The position numbers and the translations under genes are program-made. The notes under the pieces were generated by a model. That model made no database searches. It was not told where the DNA came from and saw nothing but the letters and a program-made list of their open reading frames with translations. From positions 47,446,001 to 47,510,000 of the forward strand of contig NC_088357.1 of assembly GCF_036884655.1 (NCBI RefSeq): DNA of 64,000 nucleotides. Reading direction: 5' to 3'. How positions within the stretch are numbered: the stretch's first letter is position 1; each line of letters starts with the position of its first letter. The DNA is from Musa acuminata AAA Group. Its lineage: Eukaryota; Streptophyta; Magnoliopsida; Zingiberales; Musaceae. This document shows, one piece after another, positions 34,854 through 45,453 of the stretch.

Positions 34854-36061
34854 TTGCTTCGTCTTTTTGGTGGTGTGTTTTTTTTTTTGAGGGCGGAGGG
34901 GAGGGGGAGTTGTTGTGTTGGGCTCATGAGGGGCCCACATGTTATATTTCCGGTCTAGCGATAAACAACGATCCCACGGCACGGAGACCAGCTGGGGTCA
35001 AACCCTTTTGTACGGGGAGTTGGACTTTGTCCTTCACCAGCCGCGTCCAGCCCACTGATCCTTTGTTTTCTAGATATAAAAATTATCCTACGGTTATATT
35101 TATATATATTATTATTGGGAGCCACTTCCCATGTGGTAGCTAGATAATCTTAATCCATCCAATAAGAGCGACCTCCTCACTCACCGGGAAAGGGAGGGCT
35201 AAATTAGACTATTATGTTACTTAAATCTTTGTTATGGTACGAGTGCAGTGATGGGCCCATCTCCTTCGTTCCAGCAGTAGACATTGCTAACTCCTGCTTG
35301 TGTGACTTGGAAGATAAGATGGCAAGTATTTCGATCATTGTGAAATTGTAACGTGGCAAGATCCACCGTTCTATTATCCCATCTATCATGGCGGTGTCCT
35401 TATCACTGCCTGTACATGGAATCCCCTACATGACTTAGGTTGAGCATTGAATGCTAGCTTCTCTAATAGCAGTGTTGAACCGACAAGAAACATTGATACG
35501 ACTTATGATGTTGAGCATTGAAGGACAACAAATCTTCTTGTCAAAAAGGAGGGGAAAATATCACCTTGTATTTGAGGCCCCTCTTGGACGAATGGCTAGG
35601 ATCAATTTGATATGATCGTAAAACTTACCATGGCATCCTGTTTCAACGTCAAGAGAATAATTTCCGCACTTTCTTGTACTTCAAGTCTTCCGTTTGATAT
35701 GATAGAAAAACACGGTTGAGTGTTTTTTTATTCAATGGAAAGATTTGGTTGAAAAAACTCTTCGTCATTTCCTCCGCGGTCAAACCATTACCAACCCGTA
35801 TAATTATGTTTTTATTTGGTCAATGTCATTCTTACATAGGCTTCGTGAACAATTCCACTGCTATTATTGTACATATCTTGAAAATAACCAATATATAAAA
35901 GAAAAAAAAAGAGTAAAAAAGAAGAAAAAGAAGACATAACACTTCCACATATTATTACAGCATAAAAACTAAAAACCTGCTAAACTCACCCCTAATATAT
36001 CAACCCCGGGTTGATATGTTTTTATATGTAACGACAAAACGGAATAGAATATATCGGACAT
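34042..36061. other. SAM-gene 3' region, convergent intergenic DNA and U-box gene 3' flank
   Basis: The first part is likely the SAM-gene 3' UTR. Segments at 34425-34519 and 34626-34778 are flanked by AG and GT and could be read as exons, but none extends the SAM protein or shows a known domain. An A-rich tract (35897-35937) and several AT repeats follow. No gene is supported. Confidence 0.45.
34786..34850. repeat. Compound (CT)n(AT)n microsatellite
   Basis: About 17 CT units run directly into about 15 TA units, between the SAM and U-box genes. Confidence 0.95.
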
Positions 36062-37903
36062 TTAGAACGGGGAAGTTCCGTTGCCAACTACCTTGTTACG
36101 GCGCCGAAACGACATCAGCCCATCCGATACCACGTCACCGTCGTCCTCCGCCGGGTAGACCCGAAGCGGCGGCGCCTCGTCGTCCTCCCCCCTCCTAATC
36201 GCCCGCAGTGTCTTCTTCGCCATCTCCCGTCGGATGTCACCGCTGTCCCGCTCCACCACCCTCATCAGCACCTTATCAGCCCCGGCTGCCCTCGCCAGCC
36301 TGGGAAACCTCAATCGGTCCCGGCTCATCCCGTACAGCGTCGCCACGCAGTGCTCCTCCACTGTCGCTCCTGCAGCGCCCCTCATCAGCGCCTCCACCGC
36401 TGACACCGCCCCGGCGTCCATCAGCGCGCTCTGTCCCTCCCCGCACGCCGCCAGATTGCTGATCACCATCATCGCCAGCCTCGCCAGCACCGGCCCCTGA
36501 TACTGCGACGAAGCGTCCGAGACAACCGCCTCCGCCTCCGCCACGGCGAGCAGCGCCCTCACGGCCCCGGCGGTTCGCGCGATCTTGGGTTGGTTAGGGC
36601 GGGCAACGGAAAGGTGACAGAGCGCCTTCCCGGCGTCGCGGCGGGCTCGGGGGCCGGCCGCGGAGGGGCTCGTGAACAGGTTCAGCAGCGGTGGGATGGC
36701 GCCGAGGGAGCCGATGGCCACCCGGTTCTCGCCGTCGAGAGCGAGGCTGTGGAGGGCGGCGGCGGCGTGCTCGCGGGCTTCCGGATGGCCTCCTTTGAGC
36801 ACCTCCACGAGCGGCAGCACCGCGCCGCAACGCACAATTCGGACCTTGTTCTCTTTCTCCAAGGACAAGTTGACCATAGCGGCGACGGCGTTGATCTGGA
36901 CGGCGGTGCAGCGGGTGAGAAGAATTGAGCGGAGGGAGGCCAGGAGGTGCGGGCTGCAGAGCTTGATCCGGCAGTCGCGACTCTCTCTGGTGGCGTGGCG
37001 GAGGGCGGCCGCTGCGAACTCCTGCTCCTTGACATCGGAATCCATCCACTTGGTCAACATCTCCTCTTCCCACGCATCCGTCTCGATCTCGGAAGCAGGA
37101 GACACAACGTTCGGAGGCGGTAAGACCTCGATCTCGGAAGAGGAAGAGGAAGAAGTGGGGTGCAAGGATGGGGATGAGGTAGAGGGCGGCGAAAAGGAGA
37201 AGCATTTGTCCTCTGTTTGCGAGACCGAAGAAAGACGAACTCCGGGACTCGTCGTTTCCTCGGAATTGCCATCTAATCCGCTCGATTTCGATCGCACTAT
37301 GTCATCTTCTTCTTTGTTTGTTCCATCAGACAACGCCGAAGCCTGCAAGAACCGACCTTTTCCATCGTCTCCACCGCAGGAGAACGCCTTCTCTCGCAAG
37401 GCTTCATCTTTACGTTCCGGCGCTTCCAGGGTTTCGTCTTGTCCATCTGCTCCAACAGAGGGCGGAGGAGAAGCAGAGGAAGTGGAGGGAGGGGAACTGG
37501 AGGGCATGAGGCTACGGACAAAGGCGCAGGCGGCGTCGGCAGGGACGGGGAGAGGACGGGGGAGGCCGTGGCGGTCGCACCAGTCGTGGATGGCGGACTT
37601 GAGGATGATGTTAGGGATGAGAACGAGCGGCGAGGAAGACGATGAGGATGAAGAAAAAGGTCGATCGAGGGAGAGGTCAGGTGGGGCGACTCCGAGGTCG
37701 GCGCAGGCCTCGACGCATCTCCGCTCGAAGGTCCACCCGGTGGCGGCGACGACGACGGGGTCCGCCATGACCGACCGCGAGATGGGGCACCGGAACTGCA
37801 CGGGCGGCTCCACGGCCGCCGTAGTAGCCGAGGAGGAGGAAGAGGGCGAGGTGGACAGCGAGAGGTGGGAGGTGAGCTTGCAGCGCTGCTCGTCGCTTCC
37901 CAT
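36062..37903 (-). CDS. U-box E3 ubiquitin ligase with ARM repeats (PUB38-41 type)
   Basis: An intronless ORF of 613 residues. The U-box lies at about residues 34-113, with FRCPISRSVMADPVVVAATG and a closing IHDWCDRHGL; it recruits E2 enzymes. A long Ser/Pro/Glu-rich linker follows (about 115-285). Armadillo-type helices run from about 290 to 575, for example INAVAAMVNLSLEKENKVRI and EHAAAALHSLALDGENR, and bind substrates. This order matches the plant U-box proteins PUB38 to PUB41, from memory. The gene is very GC-rich, as is common in grass and banana-type intronless genes, and this creates long false ORFs on the other strand. The first ATG (MGSDEQR) sits a short distance before the U-box, as in the family. 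Substrate is unknown. Confidence 0.93.
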   Translation of the reverse strand: MGSDEQRCKLTSHLSLSTSPSSSSSATTAAVEPPVQFRCPISRSVMADPVVVAATGWTFERRCVEACADLGVAPPDLSLDRPFSSSSSSSSPLVLIPNIILKSAIHDWCDRHGLPRPLPVPADAACAFVRSLMPSSSPPSTSSASPPPSVGADGQDETLEAPERKDEALREKAFSCGGDDGKGRFLQASALSDGTNKEEDDIVRSKSSGLDGNSEETTSPGVRLSSVSQTEDKCFSFSPPSTSSPSLHPTSSSSSSEIEVLPPPNVVSPASEIETDAWEEEMLTKWMDSDVKEQEFAAAALRHATRESRDCRIKLCSPHLLASLRSILLTRCTAVQINAVAAMVNLSLEKENKVRIVRCGAVLPLVEVLKGGHPEAREHAAAALHSLALDGENRVAIGSLGAIPPLLNLFTSPSAAGPRARRDAGKALCHLSVARPNQPKIARTAGAVRALLAVAEAEAVVSDASSQYQGPVLARLAMMVISNLAACGEGQSALMDAGAVSAVEALMRGAAGATVEEHCVATLYGMSRDRLRFPRLARAAGADKVLMRVVERDSGDIRREMAKKTLRAIRRGEDDEAPPLRVYPAEDDGDVVSDGLMSFRRRNKVVGNGTSPF

Positions 37904-38519
37904 TTCACTCGGTTTCCATGCGATGACACGGCCATCCTCGTCTTCCTCCTCTTCTTGGAATCTTTTAGCAGTCGTCGCATGGAGTCAGCGGCGCGGATCA
38001 GCTGCGTGATTTCGGCAGGGTCCAGGGATGTCCACGCAGTTAACGTCTGGGCCCGTCACGAAACAAAGCGATTGGAGGGTGAAAACCGGGTTCGTTTCCA
38101 TGTTTCCTGTTTTTATACGAAATCTGAACTTAGACGGCCGGCTCGTAATTTCCGAAGATCTTGACCGTCAATCTTGTCAACGCCAATAGTCTGATAGAAT
38201 CGACGGTTCACATCTTCTCGGGTCAGGATATGGTTCGATTCCATACGTTACATATATTATTCTCGCATCTTTCTCATCTCCATGATAATGAATATAAAAG
38301 GGCATGAAGAATCCATCCATCTTTCCACTCATGAAGAGACATGATTTGGTAACATATATGAGAAGCTCAAAAATTCATGGTGTTATCATATATAGTCTAT
38401 ATATAAATGTATGTGGTAGAGCTTGGGGCATGGAGATTACATGCATCTCTCCATGCCTAAACTACGACGACGATGGACGACATAATCCACGGTCGAGTCT
38501 TGATGAAAGCTTTCGTTGT
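37904..38519. promoter_or_regulatory. Upstream region of the U-box gene and 3' flank of the peroxidase gene
   Basis: Both neighbours are on the - strand. The U-box promoter and 5' leader must lie just right of 37903, and the left end of the peroxidase transcript ends somewhere before 38519. A clear TATA box was not identified. Confidence 0.4.
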
Positions 38520-39524
38520 TTAGGTGGAGAGGTTGTTGAACGCGTCGCAGCGTCGCCGGACCTCGCCCTTGCGGCCCGTCTTCACCCCAAGCACGCTGAG
38601 CTTCTCCATGGCGTGCGCGAAGTCCGTGAAAAAAGCGGTCTGGTTGGCGGCGTAGAGCTGCACGAAGGGCTTCGTCAGCGGGTGCGCCGCCAGCGCCTGG
38701 TCCGACGCCAGCAGCCCCAGCCCCCGCAGCAGGTTCTGGTAGTACAGGTTGTCGAACTTGCCCGGCGTCATCACGTCGTTGAAGGCGGCGATGGTCGGGT
38801 CCGTGGTGTAGTTGGCACACGCCTTCTGCAGCGCCTGCGCGAACTGCGGGTTCATCGCCGGGTCGTAGGCGTTCTGGTTGCGGCCGTCGTAGCCGTAGAT
38901 GCGCGACGCGAACTGGTCGCAGTGCGAGAAGCCGACGGTGTGGGCGCCGGAGAGGGCCACCAGCTCCTGTGCGGTGAAGCTCTTCCGAGCGAAGAGGGAG
39001 ATGAGCTGGTCCACGGTCATGTTGGGGCCGGGGAGTTGGCCCTCGACGGAGGCGGCGGTGGAGTTGAGGGCGTCCTTGCGGCCGAGGCGGACGTGGTAGA
39101 AAGGCCCGCCCAGCATGATGACGAGCTCGCGGGTGGCGAGGGCGAGGACGTCGGCGCAGGAGACCACGCCGGGGCACTGAAGCTCGAGGGCTGTCTTGGC
39201 GCGGATGACGACGTCGAAGCCGTCCCCGGGGAGAGAGACGTTGTCGTCGGCGTCGCGCTCCGCGCGGTTGAAGGCGTTGGTCGACACGAGCACGGAGGCG
39301 TCGCAGCCGCCGGCGAAGCAGTCGTGGAAGAAGAGGCGGAGGGCGCCGGCGGCCGTGATGGGGGTGGTGATCTGCTTGGTCGTCACCACCTCCGACACGA
39401 TCTGCTCCGCCTTGGGGCACGTCTTCTGGTAGTAGGTGGCGGTGAGCTTGGCGGCGGCAGGGGTCGCGAGGAGGAGGACGGCAACCAGAGCCGCGATCCT
39501 TGTCACCAGGGCACGTCTCGCCAT
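38520..39524 (-). CDS. Class III secretory peroxidase (PER41/PER65-like)
   Basis: A heme peroxidase of the cell wall or apoplast, which oxidises phenolics with hydrogen peroxide. It is an intronless ORF of 334 residues, the normal length. Residues 1-25 form a signal peptide. The distal site LRLFFHDCF has Arg63 and His67, and the proximal site ALSGAHTVGFSHC has heme ligand His195. Eight cysteines at 36, 69, 74, 118, 123, 202, 236 and 326 match the four conserved disulfides. TTAAGALRLFF-like sequence and the lack of introns recall Arabidopsis PER41 and PER65. N-glycosylation sites NST, NMT, NYT and NQT are present. The coding sequence is very GC-rich. All catalytic residues are present, so it should be active. 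Confidence 0.96.
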   Translation of the reverse strand: MARRALVTRIAALVAVLLLATPAAAKLTATYYQKTCPKAEQIVSEVVTTKQITTPITAAGALRLFFHDCFAGGCDASVLVSTNAFNRAERDADDNVSLPGDGFDVVIRAKTALELQCPGVVSCADVLALATRELVIMLGGPFYHVRLGRKDALNSTAASVEGQLPGPNMTVDQLISLFARKSFTAQELVALSGAHTVGFSHCDQFASRIYGYDGRNQNAYDPAMNPQFAQALQKACANYTTDPTIAAFNDVMTPGKFDNLYYQNLLRGLGLLASDQALAAHPLTKPFVQLYAANQTAFFTDFAHAMEKLSVLGVKTGRKGEVRRRCDAFNNLST

Positions 39525-40240
39525 GTTTATCTTCCTTCTTCTCCTCCTCTTCTTATTCTTTTTCTCCTCCTTTTTCTTTCTTCAATGCTGTATCCGAATG
39601 GGATGATAAGATGATGAAATTGCTGCTTCCCCCCCGGCCGAAGTGGGCGGAGGAAGCAGAGAAAGAGTGAGACAGAGGAGGGTGCGTTTCGAGGATGGGG
39701 CGAGAGGAGGAGTAAAGAGAGGGAATGGGGGGAAGACAGGAGCGGTTGGGAGTAGTTTCAGGGGGGGGGGAGGACCGAGTAGGGACGATGAAGGAAAACG
39801 CAAGAATAGCACTATTCATATTTAAGATATCATAAAATGGCCGAATACGTATCGTCGTTCGATACACTTAGATCCGCGCATGTTGGAACGAGTAGAGTTG
39901 ACCGAGACCAGTTTGTTGAGGTAGGAGGGTTGTAGTGCTAAGATAGCGATGCAATCTATTATAAGGGAGATGAAGTGAACGTGTTGATGAGGGTAATAAT
40001 GGCGATAAGACTCGGGTGACGTCAGCTGCCCCAGATGACGTCTCACGTCTCCGTTAACCTATCAGCACCTAGTCAATGCGGATCGGAACGTCGACCAAGA
40101 CACATTAACAGCCTGCTCATGCTCGATCTCTCACGCCACGCCAACATCGATGTCAGACGCTACCAGAAGTACGATCCTGCTCCCTGCGAGCAGGCGCGGA
40201 GTGGAGCTCTGAGCTATGAGCTCTGAGCGTGGTTCTTGGA
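39525..40240. promoter_or_regulatory. Peroxidase upstream region, up to the copia insertion
   Basis: The promoter of the - strand peroxidase gene lies here. Near the ATG the + strand is C/T-rich. A G-run at about 39762-39771 and another short C/G-rich block are visible. The copia element is inserted about 720 bp upstream of the peroxidase ATG and could affect its expression; this is an inference. Confidence 0.45.
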
Positions 40241-40245
40241 GGAAC
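40241..40245. other. Left target-site duplication (GGAAC)
   Basis: The five bases GGAAC precede the 5' LTR and recur exactly at 45449-45453 after the 3' LTR, as expected for copia integration. Confidence 0.95.
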
Positions 40246-40772
40246 TGTTATAAATTGTTCAAATTAAGAATTTCTTTTCAAAAGATTTATTTGAAAAGGT
40301 GTTTTTTTTTTATTTTTGGTAGTTATTTTTTGAAAGGATGTGTCTTTTGAGAAAATAGTTATAATTTTCAATGATTGTATCTTTTGAGAAAATAGTTAAT
40401 TTTGAAAGATTGTGTCTTTTGAGAAAATATCTATAAATAGCTATTTGGGGGTAAATTACCTACACAACTCTTTCATGCTCTTCTTCTTTACTCTCCAAGT
40501 GATTGAGTTAGACATTCTCCAATTCCTTTCTGAAGATTCTTTATTGTTTGCTCAATACAGATCTTCTAAAGGCTTGTCATATCCACTAAAACTATTTGCA
40601 TCAAACCCAAAGCAATCTTATTGAGAAGAGGGTGCAAATATCGTTTTTAGGAAAGTGTTTATACACGTTTCAAGCCTAAATATCTTTCCTAAAGTATTCT
40701 TGATCTTGTGTTTGTTATTTGTTTCCATAGTGGGTTTTATCCTCTTCTTTGTCGTACCTCTTTTTTCCAACA
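40246..40772 (+). repeat. 5' LTR of the complete copia element
   Basis: 527 bp, TG...CA ended. Three copies of a TGTGTCTTTTGAGAAAATA-like unit start at 40339, 40376 and 40411, just before the promoter TATA box CTATAAATAG (40431-40440). The sequence ATATCGTTTTTAG at 40638-40650 is complementary to the region just after the LTR. Confidence 0.96.
40431..40440 (+). promoter_or_regulatory. TATA box of the copia 5' LTR
   Basis: CTATAAATAG directly follows the triple U3 repeat; transcription would start about 30 bases downstream. The same motif is present in the 3' LTR near 45105. Confidence 0.75.
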
Positions 40773-40790
40773 ATCTAAAAACGATATCTT
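40773..40790 (+). other. Primer-binding region, unusual
   Basis: The sequence right after the LTR, ATCTAAAAACGATATC, is not the usual copia tRNA-iMet site (TGGTATCAGAGC). Instead CTAAAAACGATAT at 40775-40787 is perfectly complementary to ATATCGTTTTTAG inside the LTR (40638-40650). Confidence 0.5.
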
Positions 40791-40811
40791 GTGAGTTTAT
40801 TCAAATTCACT

Positions 40812-43800
40812 ATGGATGCCACAAATACCATCAAATTATTGAATCAAGATTTTGTTCGTTTGGATCGTTTTGATGGAACGAATTTTACCCGTTGGCAAGA
40901 CAAGATGAAGTTCATGTTGACTGCTTTGAAGATCTTCTATGTGCTTGATCCAAATCTTCAACCAATTCCTGATCCAACCGACGATGACACCGATGAAATC
41001 AAGGCTGAACAAAAGAAAAGAAATGAAGATGAAGTCATGTGTAGAGGACACATTCTCAATGCTCTTTCGGACCGGCTTTATGATCTTTATACGGTGGAAC
41101 CATCTGCAAAAACAATTTGGAATGCTTTGGAATTCAAATATCAGCCGAGGAAGAAGGTACAAAGAAATTTTTAATTTCTAAATATTTTGATTACAAGTTT
41201 GTGGATGGCAAGTCAATCTTGGCACAAGTACATGAGTTGCAGGTCATTGTTAATCAATTGAAGGCTGAAAAAATTGAACTTCCTGAACCTTTTCAAGTAG
41301 GGGCTGTAATAGCCAAGTTGCCTTCATCTTGGAAAGGGTATAGGAAGAAGATTTTGCATGACTCCAAGGATATTACTTTGGAGCAAATTCAAAAACATCT
41401 TCGAATCGAGGAGGAATCGAGGATAAGAGATAAGAGTGAGAACTCTTTTTGCAATATAAAAGCAAATGTTGTGAATCAGCCTAAGAATTCCAACAAAAGC
41501 AAACAAAACAAAGAGAATCATTTTGGCCCCAAAAGGGATCAAAGAAAATTTAAGAAGTTACAGAGTGGAGGCTGTTTTGTTTGTGGAAAACCTGGTCATT
41601 TTGCTAGGGATTGCAAATTTAAAAAAGGCCAGAAACCAAAAGTCAACTCCGTTGAGGGAGATGATAATATAATCGCTATGGTGAGCGAAGTGAATGCCAT
41701 ATTTGGCAAGGTTTTTGGTTGGTGGTACGATACTTGTGCTACCGTCCATGTTTGCTATGATAAGGGACTCTTCAAGACTTACAAAGAAGTCACAGAAGGG
41801 CAAGAGATTCAAATGGGAAATGAAGTTCGTTCTAAGGTGATTGGCAAGGGAAATGTGGAACTCACTTTCACTTCAGGTAAGAAAGTCACTCTTACTAATG
41901 TTCTTCATGTACCGGATATGAGTAGAAATTTAGTGAGTGGGAATCTCCTTAGTAAACCTGGAATTAAATCTGTTTTTGAATCCGGGAAGTTAATTCTATC
42001 CCGTAATGGAACTTTTGTTGGAAAAGGCTATTCCGCTGAGGGAATGGTCAAATTATCTATTGTTGACAATGATTCTAAAGTTAATAAAGATATTGCTTCT
42101 ATTTATATTGTTGATTCTTATTCATTATGGCATGATAGATTAGCACATATTGGAATTAGCATGATTAGAAGAATGGTTAAGTGTGGCTTAATAAATTGTC
42201 ATTTTGATGATTTTAATAAATGTGAAATTTGTGTTAAATCAAAGATGATGAAGAAACCCTTCAAAAGTGTTGAAAGATATACTAATTTATTAGATTTAAT
42301 ACATTCTTATGTATGTGAATTAAATGGCATATTAACGAGAGGAGGTAATAGATATTTTATTACTTTTATAGATGATATGTCTAGATTCACATATGTGTAC
42401 TTATTGAAACATAAAAATGATGCTTTTAATGCTTTTAAGGAAAGTAGAAGTTGAAAATCAATTGGGGAAGAAAATTAAAGCTTTAAGAAGTGATAGAGGA
42501 GGAGAATACTTTCCTAATGAATTTAACTTGTTTTGTGAACAACATGGCATAATTCATGAATGTTCAGCACCTAGAACACCTGAGCAAAATGGATTAGCAG
42601 AAAGAAAAAATAGAACTTATCTAGAGATGATTAATGCTATGTTGTTGCATGCTAAATTATCTTATAATTTGTGGGGAGAAGCTTTATTGGCTGCATGTCA
42701 TATCTTAAATAGAATTCCCTCTAAAAAGAATAAGATCTCTCCATATGAGTTATGGAAAGGAAGACAACCTAACATTGGTTATTTTAAAGTGTGGGGGTGT
42801 CTTGCATATTATAAGAATAATGATCCTCAAAGGACAAAATTAGGACCTAGAGGAATCAAATGTGCATTTATAGGCTATGCCTCAAATAGCAAAGCATATA
42901 GACTTCTTAATTTAGAGTCTAATATCATAATAGAATCTCGAGATGTGGAGTTCTTTGAACATTTATTGACTTCTAGTAATAATGTTCATCCTCCAACTAG
43001 TGAAGAGTCACTAGTGAAGAAATCTCAAAAGATTGGTGAGCAACCTAAAATTCCTTTGATTGGACATCAATCAAATTCACAAGAGGTTGGAGAGCAATCT
43101 TACGAATTAAGGAGAAGTACTCGTGTACGAAAAGCAAAAACATTAAAATCGGATGAGATTGATTCTCAAAGTATTTCTTTTTATCTTGTAGAAGGAACTA
43201 ATGAGAGAGTATTAAAAACAATTCCTCTTGTTTTACAAGTGGAAGATGATCCTAAAACATTTAAAGAAGCTATGGCTTCTTGTGATGCTGCTTTTTGGAA
43301 AGATGCTATTAATGATGAGATGGATTCTATTATGTCAAATCATACTTGGGAACTTGTCGATTTACCTTTTGCCTCGAAACCTATTAGTTGTAGATGGATA
43401 TTTTGTAAGAAGTATCATACAAATGGTACTCTCCAAACGTTCAAAGCAAGGTTAGTTGCTAAAGGATTTCGACAAAAGGAAGGAATAGATTATTTTGACA
43501 CATATGCTCCTGTGGCTAGGATCACATCTATTAGAATTATTTTTGCTTTAGCATCAATTTTTGATCTTTATGTTCATCAAATGGATGTCAAAACGGTATT
43601 TCTAAATGGAGACCTCGATGAGGAGGTTTATATGGAACAACCCGAAGGTTTTGTTCTACCGGGAAATGAACATAAAGTGTATAAACTTATTAAATCATTG
43701 TATGGTTTAAAGTAGGCTCCAAAACAATGGCATGAGAAATTTGATGCAATAATTCTTTCTAATGGATTTGTTCATAATATTGCAGATAAATGTGTTTATC

Positions 43801-44789
43801 TTAAAACTTGTGATGACTATATGGTGATAGTTTGCCTTTATGTTGATGATATGCTAATAGTGAGCAATAACATAAAAGGTATTGTAGAAACAAAGAGGTT
43901 TCTATCTTCAACATTTAAGATGAAAGATCTTGGGCAAGTTGATACTATACTAGGTATTAAGGTAAAAAGAAATAGTGGGGGATATGTTTTGAGTCAAACT
44001 CATTACATAGAGAAAGTATTGGAGAAATTCAGTCACTTAAAAATCAAAGAAGCAAATACCCCATTTGACCCAAGTATCAAATTAGTCAAGAATGTTGGAA
44101 GAACAGTGGCTCAATTAGAATATTCAAGTGCTATAGGAAGTCTTATGTATGCAACGCAGTGCACAAGACCTGATATAGCATTTGCAGTTAGTAAATTGAG
44201 TAGATTTACTAACAATCCAAATGTAGAGCATTGGAAGGCTATTGAAAGAGTTCTTGGGTACCTTAAACGAACCAAAGATTATGGCCTACAATACTCAAAA
44301 TTTCCTGCTATTTTAGAAGGATATACTGACGCAAGTTGGATATCGAGTTTTGGAGATAACAAATCCACTACTGGTTGGGTGTTCACCTTGGGAGGTGGCG
44401 CTGTTTCTTGGAAGAGCAAGAAACAAACGTGTATAACTCACTCAACTATGGAATCGGAATTTGTTGCTCTAGCAGATGCAGGAAAGGAGGCTGAATGGTT
44501 GAGGGACTTTCTATTAGAAATTCCATTGACTTCTAAGAGTGTGAATTCAATTTCTATACTTTGTGATAGTCAAGCCACTTTAGCTCGTGCATATAGTGAA
44601 ATATATAATGGAAAGTCAAGACATATAAGTCTTAGACATGATTATGTGAGGAAATTAATCAAGAGTGGGATTATTTCACTCACATTTGTGAAAACAAGTG
44701 AGAATTTGGCTGATCCATTCACCAAACCTCTTACAAGAGAAGTTGTAAGATCAACATCAAAATGGATGGGGCTAAAACTCCTTGAATAA
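40812..44789 (+). pseudogene. Broken copia gag-pol
   Basis: gag starts with ATG at 40812 (MDATNTIKLL). A frameshift near 41142-41146 moves reading to another frame, a second near 42440-42452 lies inside the integrase, and TAG at 43713-43715 interrupts the reverse transcriptase at a position usually CAG (Gln). Domains in order: CCHC knuckle (41573-41614), protease motif WWYDTCAT (active-site Gly replaced by Cys at 41735), integrase H-H-C-C zinc finger (about 42130-42240), integrase core in which the first catalytic Asp appears as Tyr (42308-42310), reverse transcriptase with YVDD at 43839-43850, and RNase H, ending in TAA at 44789. The element cannot make a complete functional polyprotein. Confidence 0.95.
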
Positions 44790-44945
44790 AAGATCCACCA
44801 ATGATAGCAACCCTACTCAACATTATGTTATTTGGGATTTCGACTTCACTTTGTGATGCTTATACTAAGGTAATATTCAAATCGAAAGATATATTACTTT
44901 ATTCATAAATACTATTTAATCACTTGGAGAAAATTTTAAATTTGA

Positions 44946-44958
44946 ACAAGTGGGGGAT
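44946..44958 (+). other. Polypurine tract of the copia element
   Basis: ACAAGTGGGGGAT directly before the 3' LTR is the standard plus-strand primer of plant copia elements. Confidence 0.85.
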
Positions 44959-45448
44959 TGTTATAAATTGTTCAAATTAAGAATTTCTTTTCAAAAGATT
45001 TATTTGAAAAGGTGTTTTCTTTTATTTTTGGTAGTTATTTTTCAAAGGTTGTGTCATTTGAGAAAATAGTTATAATTTTCAATGGTTGTGTCTTTTGAGA
45101 AAATATCTATAAATAGCTATTTGGGGGTAAATTACCTACACAACTCTTTCATGCTCTTCTTCTTTACTCTGCAAGTGATTGAGTTAGACATTCTCCAATT
45201 CCTTTCTGAAGATTCTTTATTGTTTGCTCAATACAGATCTTCTAAAGGCTTGTCATATCCACTAAAACTATTTGCATCAAACCCAGAGCAATCTTATTGA
45301 GAAGAGGGTGCAAATATCGTTTTTAGGAAAGTGTTTATACACGTTTCAAGCCTAAATATCTTTCCTAAAGTATTCTTGATCTTGTGTTTGTTATTTGTTT
45401 CCATAGTGGGTTTTATCCTCTTCTTTATCGTACCTCTTTTTTCCAACA
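44959..45448 (+). repeat. 3' LTR of the complete copia element
   Basis: 490 bp, 37 bp shorter than the 5' LTR because it carries two rather than three copies of the U3 repeat. Otherwise it is highly similar to the 5' LTR. It ends AACA and is followed by the target duplication. Confidence 0.96.
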
Positions 45449-45453
45449 GGAAC
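45449..45453. other. Right target-site duplication (GGAAC)
   Basis: Exact copy of the five bases at 40241-40245. Confidence 0.95.

Larger units (their letters stand above)
40246..45448 (+). mobile_element. Complete Ty1/copia LTR retrotransposon with target-site duplication
   Basis: The LTRs at 40246-40772 and 44959-45448 begin TGTTATAAATTG and end TTTTCCAACA. A perfect 5-bp target duplication, GGAAC, sits at 40241-40245 and 45449-45453. The body encodes gag, zinc knuckle, protease, integrase, reverse transcriptase and RNase H in copia order. A polypurine tract (AAGTGGGGGAT) precedes the 3' LTR. The LTRs are nearly identical in their right two thirds (3 differences in about 330 bp), so insertion was fairly recent, but the coding region is broken (see the gag-pol entry). 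Confidence 0.97.

Noticed and set aside
36672..38009. Long + strand ORF (445 aa) over the U-box gene
   Set aside because: Antisense shadow of the GC-rich U-box/ARM coding sequence; Ser/Glu/Arg-rich without a domain.
38304..39614. Long + strand ORF (436 aa) over the peroxidase gene
   Set aside because: It is antisense to a fully conserved peroxidase, has biased His/Arg/Val/Glu composition from high GC, and no domain.
40791..40811. Upstream start for copia gag at 40791
   Set aside because: The codon is GTG, which is unlikely as a eukaryotic start; ATG at 40812 is in frame and fits the family.
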